NCBI RefSeq assembly: GCF_034259105.1
Contig: NZ_CP139478.1
Location: 1,346,001-1,410,000 of the forward strand
DNA length: 64,000 nucleotides
Reading direction: 5' to 3'
Source: Limosilactobacillus reuteri
GTDB taxonomy: Bacteria; Bacillota; Bacilli; Lactobacillales; Lactobacillaceae
The position numbers and the translations under genes were made by a program. Below the pieces are notes generated by a model, which saw only the letters and a program-made list of their open reading frames with translations, had not been told where the DNA came from and ran no database searches. Shown one piece after another: positions 52,709 to 61,082 of the stretch; positions within the stretch are counted from its first letter, which is position 1; each line of letters starts with the position of its first letter.

Positions 52709-53030
52709 GGTTTACACTAAGTTTACACTAGCAAAAGTGTCTTCACCCTTACTCTCTCAACACATTAGACTATGGTTTACAGGTTTACACTTAGTTTCAA
52801 CTTTATATAGTACTTATATACTATATATATATTATTTTTTTATTATAGAAATAGTGTAGTAGTGTAAACCTACTATAGATAAGTGTTGATATGACAACGT
52901 TTATAAGGGTTTACACTACTTGATTTTTACTGTAAACCAGTGTCAACTACTGTAAACTTTTAACTCTTCTATATCCTCTATGAACGATATTTTTTAATTT
53001 CTTGTATCCTGCTTTCCAATCGTTACGATT
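52709..53030. repeat. Origin-like repeat unit, copy 2 (GTTTACACT type)
   Basis: Same architecture and AT-rich core as copy 1, but the word is GTTTACACT or GTTTACAGT: 52710, 52721, 52775, 52783, 52909 and, inverted, 52861, 52929 and 52949. It overlaps the 3' end of vapE. Elsewhere the two copies are nearly identical (for example 52471-52550 with 52789-52860). Confidence 0.7.
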
Positions 53031-54179
53031 ATCCATGACATACTTAATTTTCTTCGCTAGCGAACGGTTACGGACTAGATTATCTTCTCCTAGTTCTTGA
53101 GCTATTTCAGAACTTTCAATCCAGTCATCAGACCAGGTACTTAATACCCGTTCAATCTGGTTTTCTGTTTCATCAATGTACATGAATGACTTCCGGTTAT
53201 CTTCAATTAGTTTCTGTTGTTCTTTGTTGAGGATGAAACTAAAACCGCTTTTGTAAAGCGCTACTGCTTCTCCCCAGATTCTTGCTACTTCTTCATCATC
53301 TAAATCAGTTACCGGATTAGCAACGGCTCGACTTTTATCAGCCATATTCGGTAAGAATCGCCGTTCACCAGTTTTATCCTTTAAGTAAGTTGATTCATTA
53401 GTTGTCCGGGCCATGACAAAATTCTTTGGTCGGCGAATTGTATGTCGACCATAGGGTGGCCGGAACTCTAACTCCTCAGCTGAAACAAATTTCTTTAGAT
53501 TTTCAAAGTCTGAGTTATTTGTTGCTGTCATTTCATCGTCGTTAACAATTAAAGCTCGCAACATGTTTGCGTAATTATCCTTGTCTTTGAAATCAGTAAA
53601 CTGGTCTGTATACCAGCCGTGTGCTAATTTTTTTAACAGTGTGGTCTTACCTACTCCCTGTCCTCCAACTAAGTCAAACACCCAATCAAACTTACTATCA
53701 GGTTTATAAGTTTTCATGACTGCACCGACTAAAAACAATTTAGTTTGAAGTGTTGTTACTTCACTAGTTGGAACACCTAAATAAACTGGCAGAAAGTCCT
53801 TGATTCGTTCTTTGTGATCCCAATCCTTATAGCATTGCTCCATGTAGTCTTTAACTGGATTGTAAGGGTGCTGACGAGCTTCTACTGTAATTCCCATAGT
53901 GAGCAATCGCTCTTGAAACATGATGTTATACGAGTCTTCTATGTAGCGAAGAATCATTGCCATATAACTATCATCCATTTGTCCTTTTTCAATGAATAAT
54001 TCCGGAATATCTCGGACAACATCAATTGAATAAGCAAATTCATTGTATTTGAAGGTGTCATGAAGAATGGAATCTTGGGAAAGAATCAAGCCAATATTTT
54101 TAAGACTGTTAGATTTAGGATTGCCTTGACCGTTTAATTCAAACGGAATTGGCTTTTTTACAATATTATTCGTTGCCAC
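52947..54179 (-). CDS. VapE-type phage replicative helicase
   Basis: 410 aa from the GTG at 54179 (GGAGG upstream). Superfamily 3-like ATPase: Walker A LVGGQGVGKTTLL, Walker B ALIVNDDEM, and a sensor region VMARTTNESTYLKDKTGERRFLP. In phages and islands VapE works with PrimPol at the origin. The C-terminal winged-helix-like part (EIAQELGEDNLVRNRSLAKKI) may bind the repeat words adjacent to the gene. Confidence 0.85.
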   Translation of the reverse strand: MATNNIVKKPIPFELNGQGNPKSNSLKNIGLILSQDSILHDTFKYNEFAYSIDVVRDIPELFIEKGQMDDSYMAMILRYIEDSYNIMFQERLLTMGITVEARQHPYNPVKDYMEQCYKDWDHKERIKDFLPVYLGVPTSEVTTLQTKLFLVGAVMKTYKPDSKFDWVFDLVGGQGVGKTTLLKKLAHGWYTDQFTDFKDKDNYANMLRALIVNDDEMTATNNSDFENLKKFVSAEELEFRPPYGRHTIRRPKNFVMARTTNESTYLKDKTGERRFLPNMADKSRAVANPVTDLDDEEVARIWGEAVALYKSGFSFILNKEQQKLIEDNRKSFMYIDETENQIERVLSTWSDDWIESSEIAQELGEDNLVRNRSLAKKIKYVMDNRNDWKAGYKKLKNIVHRGYRRVKSLQ

Positions 54180-54960
54180 TCTTTGCACCTCCATTTCTGA
54201 TATCTCGTTTTACCATTGATCTAAACGTCCGATTTACTTCTTCCTCCGGAAGTGGATCGGGCGTATTTTCATTTGCCATTAAAGCTAATTGATAAGCTTC
54301 TTTTTGGTGTACTCCCCGAAATAAAATTGCTCCAACCAAACCTGCTAACGTTTTATTTCTCAATCCTTTATCGCCTAAACCATTCGCAATTGTTTCTAGT
54401 AAATCAGTGGTTGAATTACGTTGACGAGGCTTTAAGACTAAATCATCGGGACTACTTCGACGATTACTGGCCCGCATCTGGTTAATATTTATGACTAATG
54501 ATTTTGGAGCAGTTACAATAGCATGTTTGTTTAACCATTTATAACCTTCACTCGGTGCAACCACTACATAGTTATTAATGTGTGCTTTGACATCTACACC
54601 AGGAAGATAACCAATTAATTGATTTACCTTCATATCATGACGTTTTAAGTAGAACCATTGTTGACCACCATGTCGGGTAGTTTGCATTAATGTTTCTGGA
54701 TAATATTCAGATGGTTGTTGTTCTATTGATTTCATACCATCAATTTCACCATCATGGTTGCGGTCAATATCAACAACAAAGAATTTATCTGTTCGTAATG
54801 CAATTTGTGCGTATGGATGTTGCCTCCAAATATCTTTAATTTGTTCAGCTGTCAGAGGTGGCTTATTCGCAAATTTAATCAATGGCTGTTTACCAGCAAC
54901 TGGGAGGACACTTAATCCTTTAGCTTGGTAAGCTAAGGCATAATTAACTAAATTTTTCAT
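54166..54960 (-). CDS. Bifunctional primase/polymerase (PrimPol)
   Basis: 264 aa from the ATG at 54960 with AGGAGG. AEP-type primase: Gly-rich start (LSVLPVAGKQPLIKF), catalytic FVVDIDRNHDG, TRHGGQQWFYL (His motif) and VDVKAHINNYVVVAPS. It makes primers and extends them. Overlaps vapE by 14 bases, so they are made together. Confidence 0.9.
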   Translation of the reverse strand: MKNLVNYALAYQAKGLSVLPVAGKQPLIKFANKPPLTAEQIKDIWRQHPYAQIALRTDKFFVVDIDRNHDGEIDGMKSIEQQPSEYYPETLMQTTRHGGQQWFYLKRHDMKVNQLIGYLPGVDVKAHINNYVVVAPSEGYKWLNKHAIVTAPKSLVININQMRASNRRSSPDDLVLKPRQRNSTTDLLETIANGLGDKGLRNKTLAGLVGAILFRGVHQKEAYQLALMANENTPDPLPEEEVNRTFRSMVKRDIRNGGAKSGNE

Positions 54961-55025
54961 TGTTGCCTCCTTAACGGGCTTCCCACCCGAACGGTGTTGT
55001 AAGTTCACTGACTCAAAATAATTAA

Positions 55026-55541
55026 TTAAAATGGTATTTGGTCATCACTAACTTCTGGTGTAGCTGGTTGTTCAACTGCATCGAAGTCATAATTGCGGTA
55101 TGGATATTGAGGATTTTTCTTGTTATGGCGTACATCCAAGTGCATAGTCATAGTCTTACCAACCGTTTTTTGAAATACCTTAGTGAGGTTGGCATAAATC
55201 ATCGAATCATCGTCCCATGCAGCATCTGGAATTGTTGTTCCCAAGACAGCAGCTAACTTCATAACCATACGAATATTAGTTTCAAGAAACGGATTTGGAT
55301 TCCCCTTAGCAGTGACTTCATCTAAACCAATTCGAAGGAATTCTTTACTGCCGGCATGTTCACCTTCTACTACTTCAAGGACGAAACTTAATTGTTCCGC
55401 ACCCCAAGGAGCAGTAGAGTCTTCTACTTTTGTTACCGCAACGGTGTAATTACCGCTTGGTAGTCCCTTAAATTCATTGATTGAATCGTTCTTTGCATCA
55501 AAATTCTTAGCTACATTGTTCATTGCATCTCGTAAACTCAT
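55026..55541 (-). CDS. DUF669 protein (ssDNA-binding-like)
   Basis: 171 aa. LPSGNYTVAVTKVEDSTAPWGAEQLSFVLEVVEGEHAGSK is the standard DUF669 core, an OB-like fold; it regularly accompanies phage AAA ATPase and helicase genes. Acidic C-terminus ending DQIPF, like SSB tails. Likely a single-strand binding protein. Confidence 0.85.
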   Translation of the reverse strand: MSLRDAMNNVAKNFDAKNDSINEFKGLPSGNYTVAVTKVEDSTAPWGAEQLSFVLEVVEGEHAGSKEFLRIGLDEVTAKGNPNPFLETNIRMVMKLAAVLGTTIPDAAWDDDSMIYANLTKVFQKTVGKTMTMHLDVRHNKKNPQYPYRNYDFDAVEQPATPEVSDDQIPF

Positions 55542-55543
55542 AA

Positions 55544-56311
55544 TTAATTACCTTCCTTTACATTTTGCTTTTTAATTTGATTTACAATTTCGTTTTGTTC
55601 TTTTGGTGTAGTGGTTCTTGGCTTGTCGAATACACCGTTAACATGTTCTAACACTCGTAAAATAGTTGGGTCTGTGATGTCTTCTTTTAAGTAGTGAATT
55701 CGCCGATCCTTAACCATGCGAATATATCGATCACCAAAGCGTTTAGTTTCAATCACTAAATCACAGTTACCATTAACCACGTTGTAGTACTTCTGCTTCA
55801 AAGATGGTCTTTCGTCTGTTCGTCCTGTAGCCTCGTCTGTTAGCATCATCAAACGACTGATATAGATGGTGTTCATTGGCAACCCTTTCAATTCGGTCAC
55901 AAACGCTTGAAAGACGGTATTGAATTGGGCATAGCCTTTTCCATATGGAACATCACCTAATGTTTCAACCTTGTTGTCATAACAGATAGCTTGCTCAATT
56001 AGAGTGACAACATCATCAATCACATCAATAACCACTGTCTTATATCCGTGATTTTCCGTACCTAATGCAAGAATGATTTCATCTAATTGGTCAATCACCG
56101 ACTTTTTAAGCGAGCCATCTGAATTCCGTACATTTCTTAATTGAATTGATGGAGCAGTATTCATCTCACTGTTACCATCGGTATTGAGAAATAATGGACT
56201 CGGAAACCGTTCTGCCAGATATGATTTTCCTGACATCGTATCGCCATAGATAAAATAATTCCGTGGTATTCGCCGCGCCTTTTGTGGCTTATTAGGCGGT
56301 AAAATACTCAT
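55544..56311 (-). CDS. Sak4-like AAA/RecA-type ATPase
   Basis: 255 aa. Walker A YGDTMSGKSYLAERF, Walker B VVIDVID, C-terminal lysine tail. This phage nucleotide-binding family includes Sak4, a single-strand annealing recombinase that works with an SSB such as DUF669. Two bases separate the genes. Confidence 0.85.
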   Translation of the reverse strand: MSILPPNKPQKARRIPRNYFIYGDTMSGKSYLAERFPSPLFLNTDGNSEMNTAPSIQLRNVRNSDGSLKKSVIDQLDEIILALGTENHGYKTVVIDVIDDVVTLIEQAICYDNKVETLGDVPYGKGYAQFNTVFQAFVTELKGLPMNTIYISRLMMLTDEATGRTDERPSLKQKYYNVVNGNCDLVIETKRFGDRYIRMVKDRRIHYLKEDITDPTILRVLEHVNGVFDKPRTTTPKEQNEIVNQIKKQNVKEGN

Positions 56312-56320
56312 AATTTAACC

Positions 56321-57697
56321 TCACTTTCTTAATAACCCATGCTTTTTTGCATAATAGTAAGCCCAACCGGACTTATAGCCATGTAGCTTTCCATAGGCTT
56401 GTATTTCCTTTAGATTTTTCAATTCACTCGGCCGTTTGCCAGCAACGTTTTTCATGATTGTTGATTTTTGCAATTGTTTTACAATTCCTAATCGTGACCG
56501 AGTAACTTTCTTTAACTTAACGTCATCAACTACTTCTAGTTCTTTTTCTTCTCCTAGTCGCATCCCACAGTATGGACAACTGTCACCAGTTCGATAGAAA
56601 GAAGCAAAGCAACGTGGACAAACAGTTACTGATTTAATTACTGTCCCCAAAGAGGAACGTTTGTTTTGTTTGCTAACCCCCTCAAGTGACCATTGTCTTT
56701 TGTCGGTTGGTAATCCGAATCGCTCTACATTACCAACATGGTCAATAATGACCGCTGTCTTACCTTCACGTGGATTCATGGAACGCATCGCGAACTGTAA
56801 GTACAAAGATAATGATTGAGTTGGTCGCATCATAATCACACAATCGACATTTGGTAAATCTAAGCCTTCCGTAAATAACTCGGCATTAGTTACTATTTTT
56901 ATTTTGCCTGCACGATAATCTTCAATAATTTGTTTTCGCTCATCTTTTGGTGTCTTTCCTGAAACTGCACGGGCACTAATCCCATGACCATTAAACGCTC
57001 TAGCTAGCCGGACCGCACTATCGACGTTATAGGTATATGCGATAGCTTGCATCCCCTTAGCCAATTCGTGATAATGGCGAACGGCATTTCCATAAATTCG
57101 TGGTTTCAAGGCTTCCTTAATGGAATTTTCACTGTAATCCCCGGTTGATTTAGTTCGTAACTTACTAATATCAATCTGGGAAGGTGCGTAATAATCTACC
57201 GGTGCTAAGAAACCATGTTTGATTAACCAAGGAACTGATTTACCAGTGATTAAATCGTCTGCAATATCTGTGAATCCTTTACCATTTAAGCGGTATGGAG
57301 TAGCAGTAAACAGGAGTTTATATGCATTTGGGAAGGCGTCTAGAATTCTTCGATAGCTTTTTGCAGTAGCGTGGTGAGCTTCATCCACAAAGATAATTTT
57401 AGGTGGCTTTAATTCTTCAATATGTCGGGTAAATGTTTGAACCATCCCTATTTGTGATAGTTTCATATCAACTCCATCGTTTTCGAAAGTCTTAATGGCT
57501 TGTTCAATGATTTCTTGACGATGAACTATAAACATAATTCTGTTGCCCTTAGATGTTGCTCGTCTAGCAATATCAGCCATGATTACTGTCTTTCCTGTAC
57601 GAGGAGGCTGCTGCACCATAATCGACTTATGACCGTTTCGAATTGATTGGTAAACTTTATCAACGGTTTCTTGTTGATAATTACGGAGCTTAAACAT
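56321..57697 (-). CDS. DEAD/DEAH-box DNA helicase
   Basis: 458 aa. SF2 motifs: QQPPRTGKTVIM (I), FVDEAHHA (II, DEAH), FTATPYR (III), and MMRPTQSLSLYLQFAMRSMNP (VI). A zinc ribbon (CPRCFASFYRTGDSCPYCG) follows. Opens DNA in replication or recombination. Confidence 0.95.
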   Translation of the reverse strand: MFKLRNYQQETVDKVYQSIRNGHKSIMVQQPPRTGKTVIMADIARRATSKGNRIMFIVHRQEIIEQAIKTFENDGVDMKLSQIGMVQTFTRHIEELKPPKIIFVDEAHHATAKSYRRILDAFPNAYKLLFTATPYRLNGKGFTDIADDLITGKSVPWLIKHGFLAPVDYYAPSQIDISKLRTKSTGDYSENSIKEALKPRIYGNAVRHYHELAKGMQAIAYTYNVDSAVRLARAFNGHGISARAVSGKTPKDERKQIIEDYRAGKIKIVTNAELFTEGLDLPNVDCVIMMRPTQSLSLYLQFAMRSMNPREGKTAVIIDHVGNVERFGLPTDKRQWSLEGVSKQNKRSSLGTVIKSVTVCPRCFASFYRTGDSCPYCGMRLGEEKELEVVDDVKLKKVTRSRLGIVKQLQKSTIMKNVAGKRPSELKNLKEIQAYGKLHGYKSGWAYYYAKKHGLLRK

Positions 57698-58185
57698 TAT
57701 TTAATTACTACTCCCCTATTCTTCTTCAAGTGTGCTCCAGGAACGTTTACGCCGTCCTTTAACGCCTTGTAGACTGCTGCCTTGTCGACATCAAACATTC
57801 CTTGGTACTTCTCGTAGTTACGGTATTCAGGTGGAATCTTGCCCTCGTCATCGATGACCGTTCGTTGCTTGTAATTGCGTGGCCTTAAGATGAAGTCTTC
57901 AGTGTGAACTTCTTTAAGCCCTCGTTCGTCAATTGCTTCAGTCATGTAGGTCATGAGGTTGCTCCGTAGGTTTTTCCGATAAGTTAATTCATCACTGATT
58001 GACCGCTTCTTCTTTGTTAAGAAGTCAATGTCGCTGTCTAGTGATTCACACCACTTGGCAATATTGTTAAGTTTGTCATTCCAAGCATCGTCAATGCTGT
58101 CTAAGGTATCAACCAACACTGTAGGGTCAAGGTCGTCACGATCAGCTAACTGCTGATATTGTTCATTTAGCTCGAATAAATTCAA
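57697..58185 (-). CDS. Siphovirus Gp157-family protein
   Basis: 162 aa, TTG start with GGAGGGG. Coiled-coil N-terminus (CESLDSDIDFLTKKKRSISD), then FILRPRNYKQRTVIDDEGKIPPEY, which is the Gp157 signature. In streptococcal phages this gene was linked to phage resistance of lysogens; in replication modules it is standard. Confidence 0.9.
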   Translation of the reverse strand: MNLFELNEQYQQLADRDDLDPTVLVDTLDSIDDAWNDKLNNIAKWCESLDSDIDFLTKKKRSISDELTYRKNLRSNLMTYMTEAIDERGLKEVHTEDFILRPRNYKQRTVIDDEGKIPPEYRNYEKYQGMFDVDKAAVYKALKDGVNVPGAHLKKNRGVVIK

Positions 58186-58188
58186 CTT

Positions 58189-58386
58189 TTACCCCTCCGT
58201 ATCTTTAATAAGGCTGTTTAACCATTTCACGGTTGATTTCAATGAATTACGTAGTTTTTCTAGCTCTTTAATATATCCTTCGCTGGTACAATGCCCTTGT
58301 GCTAATTCACTCATATGCTGGCTATACTTAAAAAGATTGCCTTCAATGAGCTTGTGAATCCGTAAATTGTGTTGATTAATTTTCAT
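58189..58386 (-). CDS. Small helical phage protein
   Basis: 65 aa from the ATG at 58386 (AGGTG upstream; GTG at 58398 is an alternative). Helical, no membrane segment. Three bases before gp157. Function unknown. Confidence 0.55.
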   Translation of the reverse strand: MKINQHNLRIHKLIEGNLFKYSQHMSELAQGHCTSEGYIKELEKLRNSLKSTVKWLNSLIKDTEG

Positions 58387-58495
58387 CGTCGTCATCACCT
58401 GCTAAGCCATCGTTATATGGTTCATGATCAATCCAAGGACAATTAGGCATTGACTCGCAATCACCTTCAAACAGCTTGTCCCAATTAATTTTCAT
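58376..58495 (-). CDS. 39-aa acidic phage protein
   Basis: MKINWDKLFEGDCESMPNCP, then WIDHEPYNDGLAGDDDDEN. Two cysteines near the middle; strongly acidic end. Overlaps the next gene by 11 bases. Confidence 0.5.
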   Translation of the reverse strand: MKINWDKLFEGDCESMPNCPWIDHEPYNDGLAGDDDDEN

Positions 58496-58670
58496 AGTTC
58501 CACCCCGCTTCTAAATTGATCAACTTATCTAATTTATCCTGAACGTTGTAATAATGAAGTAGTGTCGAATACTCATCGACAGTTACTTTAAATCCTTCTA
58601 GGATTGATTTTTGATTGAACTTCTTTAATTCGATAATTCCTTCAATAGTTTTCTCTTGTTATTTATTCAT
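58485..58670 (-). pseudogene. Phage small gene with stop at codon 4
   Basis: 62 codons: ATG AAT AAA TAA, then CAAGAG and a coherent helical frame (KTIEGIIELKKFNQKSILEG, then VTVDEYSTLLHYYNVQDKLD). TAA at codon 4 is one change from CAA. A later weak start could still make a shorter product. Confidence 0.5.
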
Positions 58671-58715
58671 GCTATAATCCCCTTAGTTCAATTTTTTAGA
58701 ATGTAGCGATTGTCG

Positions 58716-59297
58716 TTACTTATTGCCATCGGTGTTACCAGCGCCGTTGGCATTATTTTTTAATGCATACATCCAAAAATATCCACCACATGTATATTTT
58801 TGATTTGACTTAGCAGCTCTTGATACACCAACAGGCTTTCTTTTAACAAAATCAGCAGCCTGTTGAACACTATTAAACTTACGTATTATATTTCCTTTGC
58901 TATCAACTTGTAGTACAGCTTTCATTTGGGTTTTACTAATTCTTTTGTTATGTTTTCCATAGTTATTGTTATATTTTGGGCTACACCATTCTAAATTGGA
59001 TACCACGTTATTCCGGGGGTTTTCGTCTTTATGATTAACTTGATCGTAATTGAAAGGATTCTTTATAAAAGCCTTCGCTACTAATCTATGGACTAAAAAT
59101 CCTTTTCTAATTCCATTTTTGCTCAACTTTACTGCGTAATACCCATATTCTTTTTGATAAGGTGTAAGAATTCGCGTATTAACAGTTCGTTTGCTTGAAT
59201 GAATATCCGCTTTACGTTTAAGGCTTTTAATTCTTCCAAGATTACTAACTTGATAGAAGCCTTCATATCCATTAATGTCTTTCCAAATTTCTTCCAT
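58716..59297 (-). CDS. NUMOD4/HNH homing endonuclease
   Basis: 193 aa. NUMOD4 (EIWKDINGYEGFYQVSNLGR), HNH core (VNHKDENPRNNVVSNLEWCSPKYNN), and a C-terminal NUMOD1-like repeat (VLQVDSKGNIIRKFNSVQQA). A free-standing mobile nuclease of phage genomes; its product overlaps the preceding gene's end, consistent with an invader in a compact operon. Confidence 0.9.
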   Translation of the reverse strand: MEEIWKDINGYEGFYQVSNLGRIKSLKRKADIHSSKRTVNTRILTPYQKEYGYYAVKLSKNGIRKGFLVHRLVAKAFIKNPFNYDQVNHKDENPRNNVVSNLEWCSPKYNNNYGKHNKRISKTQMKAVLQVDSKGNIIRKFNSVQQAADFVKRKPVGVSRAAKSNQKYTCGGYFWMYALKNNANGAGNTDGNK

Positions 59298-59454
59298 GAT
59301 TTGCTACCTCTTTTTTTGCGTTAAAATCCCATAGCATTAGTGAGTAGAAGAATAGCAGGAATACTGCTCCGCCATAGTCACCGGTCATCGCGCAGAAAGT
59401 TATCCAAGCACCTATTAGCATTGCTACGAGCTTAGAATTAATGATCTTCGTCAT
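59272..59454 (-). CDS. Small membrane protein
   Basis: 60 aa, two hydrophobic stretches (LVAMLIGAWITFCAMTG and AVFLLFFYSLMLW). AGGTGATTGA site. Its last eight codons overlap the HNH start, so its natural end may have been changed by that insertion. Confidence 0.5.
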   Translation of the reverse strand: MTKIINSKLVAMLIGAWITFCAMTGDYGGAVFLLFFYSLMLWDFNAKKEVANHGRNLERH

Positions 59455-59458
59455 TCAA

Positions 59459-59653
59459 TCACCTCCTTTCTCTGAAAACATCCAAGCTAACGTCTAATGC
59501 GTCAGCAATCTTGCACATATTTTTGAACGGTGGTTCCTTCCCATCGTTTTTGTAGTTATAAATTGTTGTTAGTGGTATGCCTGTCATTTTAGATAAGCGA
59601 TAAGCTGTCATATTTTTCTTATCTAATTGAACTTGTATGATATTCCACAACAT
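59459..59653 (-). CDS. XRE-family regulator (paralogue B)
   Basis: 64 aa from the ATG at 59653 (MLWNIIQVQLDKKNMTAYRL). HTH like that of the protein at 51384, with IPLTTIYNYKNDGKEPPFKN where the other has LSLNTMQNYKNGHEPSFTN. Confidence 0.7.
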   Translation of the reverse strand: MLWNIIQVQLDKKNMTAYRLSKMTGIPLTTIYNYKNDGKEPPFKNMCKIADALDVSLDVFRERR

Positions 59654-59774
59654 CTTGCATAAATCCACCCTTTCTATATCCATATGTAGTGCTATAATTG
59701 AAATTGTGATTATTTACATAACACTCCTTTTAGTAAATTAATCGTTAATCCAATCAAAAGTGAGGTGAAATAAT

Positions 59775-60044
59775 TTGAATTCATACTTAATTACTTATGA
59801 CCTTGACAAGCCAGGCAAGGATTACGAATCATTAATTAAGAAAATCAAAGATTATCCCGCTTGGGCACATATTTGTGATTCCAGTTGGTGTGTTCGCTCT
59901 TCAAATAGTTCAAAAGACATTTGCAATACTTTATCTCCATATTTAGACGATAATGATAAACTGTTTGTCGGTAAATTGACTGGTGAGGCAGCTTGGCATG
60001 GACTATCCGAAGAGTTAACCAAATGGTTGAATGATAATCTTTAA
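59775..60044 (+). CDS. Cas2/VapD-like (so-called SinR family) protein
   Basis: 89 aa on the strand opposite to its neighbours. SYLITYDLDKPGKDYESLIKKIKDYPAWAHICDSSWCVRS gives the ferredoxin-like beta-alpha-beta start with an Asp in the place of the Cas2 metal ligand (YDL). DKLFVGKLTGEAAWHGL is the shared end. Databases call such proteins SinR family, but they resemble Cas2/VapD ribonuclease folds. AAGTGAGGTGA site. Single gene, no CRISPR nearby. Confidence 0.7.
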   Translation: MNSYLITYDLDKPGKDYESLIKKIKDYPAWAHICDSSWCVRSSNSSKDICNTLSPYLDDNDKLFVGKLTGEAAWHGLSEELTKWLNDNL

Positions 60045-60181
60045 TGCTTCTCACCATTACTTGTTAAAGGTTCTGTATTTCTTTCTATTCTCTTTAGAAT
60101 TCTTAACTGTTCTTTGCTACCTCCAATAGCATTGAACAGTTTTTCTATTTCCTCAGTAGTTCCTGTAATCTTAATTTCCAT
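60041..60181 (-). CDS. 46-aa phage protein
   Basis: MEIKITGTTEEIEKLFNAIG, then GSKEQLRILKRIERNTEP. AGGAGG upstream. Overlaps the 3' end of the opposite gene by four bases. Confidence 0.6.
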   Translation of the reverse strand: MEIKITGTTEEIEKLFNAIGGSKEQLRILKRIERNTEPLTSNGEKH

Positions 60182-60191
60182 AATCTACCTC

Positions 60192-60314
60192 CTAATGCTT
60201 CTTTTGATACTTCGGCTTCAATACATTCAATTTTTCGCCCTCGATAACGTTGACGATTGCTCCAACTAAGAAGCAAGCAATGATCACGATCCACGGAATT
60301 GCTAGTCCTAACAT
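60192..60314 (-). CDS. 40-aa membrane protein
   Basis: MLGLAIPWIVIIACFLVGAI is one membrane helix, followed by a basic tail (KLNVLKPKYQKKH). GGAGG upstream. Confidence 0.6.
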   Translation of the reverse strand: MLGLAIPWIVIIACFLVGAIVNVIEGEKLNVLKPKYQKKH

Positions 60315-60326
60315 CAAATTACCTCC

Positions 60327-60668
60327 TTAACTAGCTAGTTTCTCGTACCAATCAATCTCATCATCGTGTTCATCGAGCCACTGCTTCATTTGCTCAAACT
60401 TGACGTATGTTCCTCTCATTCCGGGTTCTTTGCCTGACGGGTTAACCGCCCATCCTCCGTTCACATCAAGAGTTTCGGGGAAACGGTCAAAGATCAGATT
60501 ACGAATCCATTTCTTAGAATGATTGCGGAAGTAGTCCTTGCGGACATCATCAAGCGGCGGACAATAAGCCCGCAAATCTTCACGTGGCACAAGGTCAAAT
60601 TCCTTTACTGCTTCACGCACTGCTTGCTTGATTGGCTCATCCGGAATCGGTATGCTTATTTGTTCCAT
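60327..60668 (-). CDS. DUF771 protein (excisionase-like)
   Basis: 113 aa. LDDVRKDYFRNHSKKWIRNLIFDRFPETLDVNGGWAVNP is the DUF771 core, a winged HTH used by Lactobacillales phages near Cro. AAGGAGG site. Likely an early regulator or excision factor. Confidence 0.85.
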   Translation of the reverse strand: MEQISIPIPDEPIKQAVREAVKEFDLVPREDLRAYCPPLDDVRKDYFRNHSKKWIRNLIFDRFPETLDVNGGWAVNPSGKEPGMRGTYVKFEQMKQWLDEHDDEIDWYEKLAS

Positions 60669-60709
60669 CTAATCACCTCCTTACATATCCAGAACACGGT
60701 AATTTTTGT

Positions 60710-60724
60710 ATAACTTTAAGTTGA
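60710..60724. promoter_or_regulatory. CI/Cro operator, third copy
   Basis: ATAACTTTAAGTTGA, one arm identical to the perfect operator at 60981. It lies just after the cro stop. Confidence 0.55.
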
Positions 60725-60946
60725 CTAATTACTAAAATTAATAGCATCTATCGGTAACCTATAAATAGTTGCAAAACCATGGCCAAAACCAGGCGGAACG
60801 GTTGCCGGATGCTTTTCGTATTCCATAATACGTTGTCGAGAAATCTTCATTCCAAAGTACTCTGATAGAGCATTAGCCGCATCTTTTTGAGTCATATTTG
60901 CATTAGTTCTAGCTGCTTTAAGAGATATTTTAGTACCCTTTGGCAT
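60725..60946 (-). CDS. Cro-like XRE repressor
   Basis: 73 aa. HTH: MTQKDAANALSEYFGMKISRQRIMEYE. Divergent from the CI gene with operators between, which is the phage switch layout. AAAGGAGG site. Confidence 0.75.
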   Translation of the reverse strand: MPKGTKISLKAARTNANMTQKDAANALSEYFGMKISRQRIMEYEKHPATVPPGFGHGFATIYRLPIDAINFSN

Positions 60947-60980
60947 TCACATTACCTCCTTTCAACATCTATATATTAAT

Positions 60981-60995
60981 ATAACTTTAAGTTAT
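60981..60995. promoter_or_regulatory. CI/Cro operator, perfect palindrome
   Basis: ATAACTT-T-AAGTTAT, 15 bases, perfectly symmetric, in the cI-cro intergenic region. Confidence 0.7.
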
Positions 60996-61040
60996 AGTCA
61001 ACTACTTTTCTAAATTTTATAGAACTTTTTGTTTTATAAG

Positions 61041-61055
61041 ATAACCAAAAGTTAT
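61041..61055. promoter_or_regulatory. CI/Cro operator, second copy
   Basis: ATAACCAAAAGTTAT, the same half-sites (ATAAC and GTTAT) 60 bases from the first, near the cI start. Confidence 0.6.
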
Positions 61056-61082
61056 ATACTGTTATTGAAGGAGTTGAACAGC

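Noticed and set aside
52480..52860. CRISPR-like array
   Set aside because: Repeated words are short (9 bases) and occur in both orientations around an AT-rich core; spacers are not unique and of equal size. Origin-type repeats fit better.
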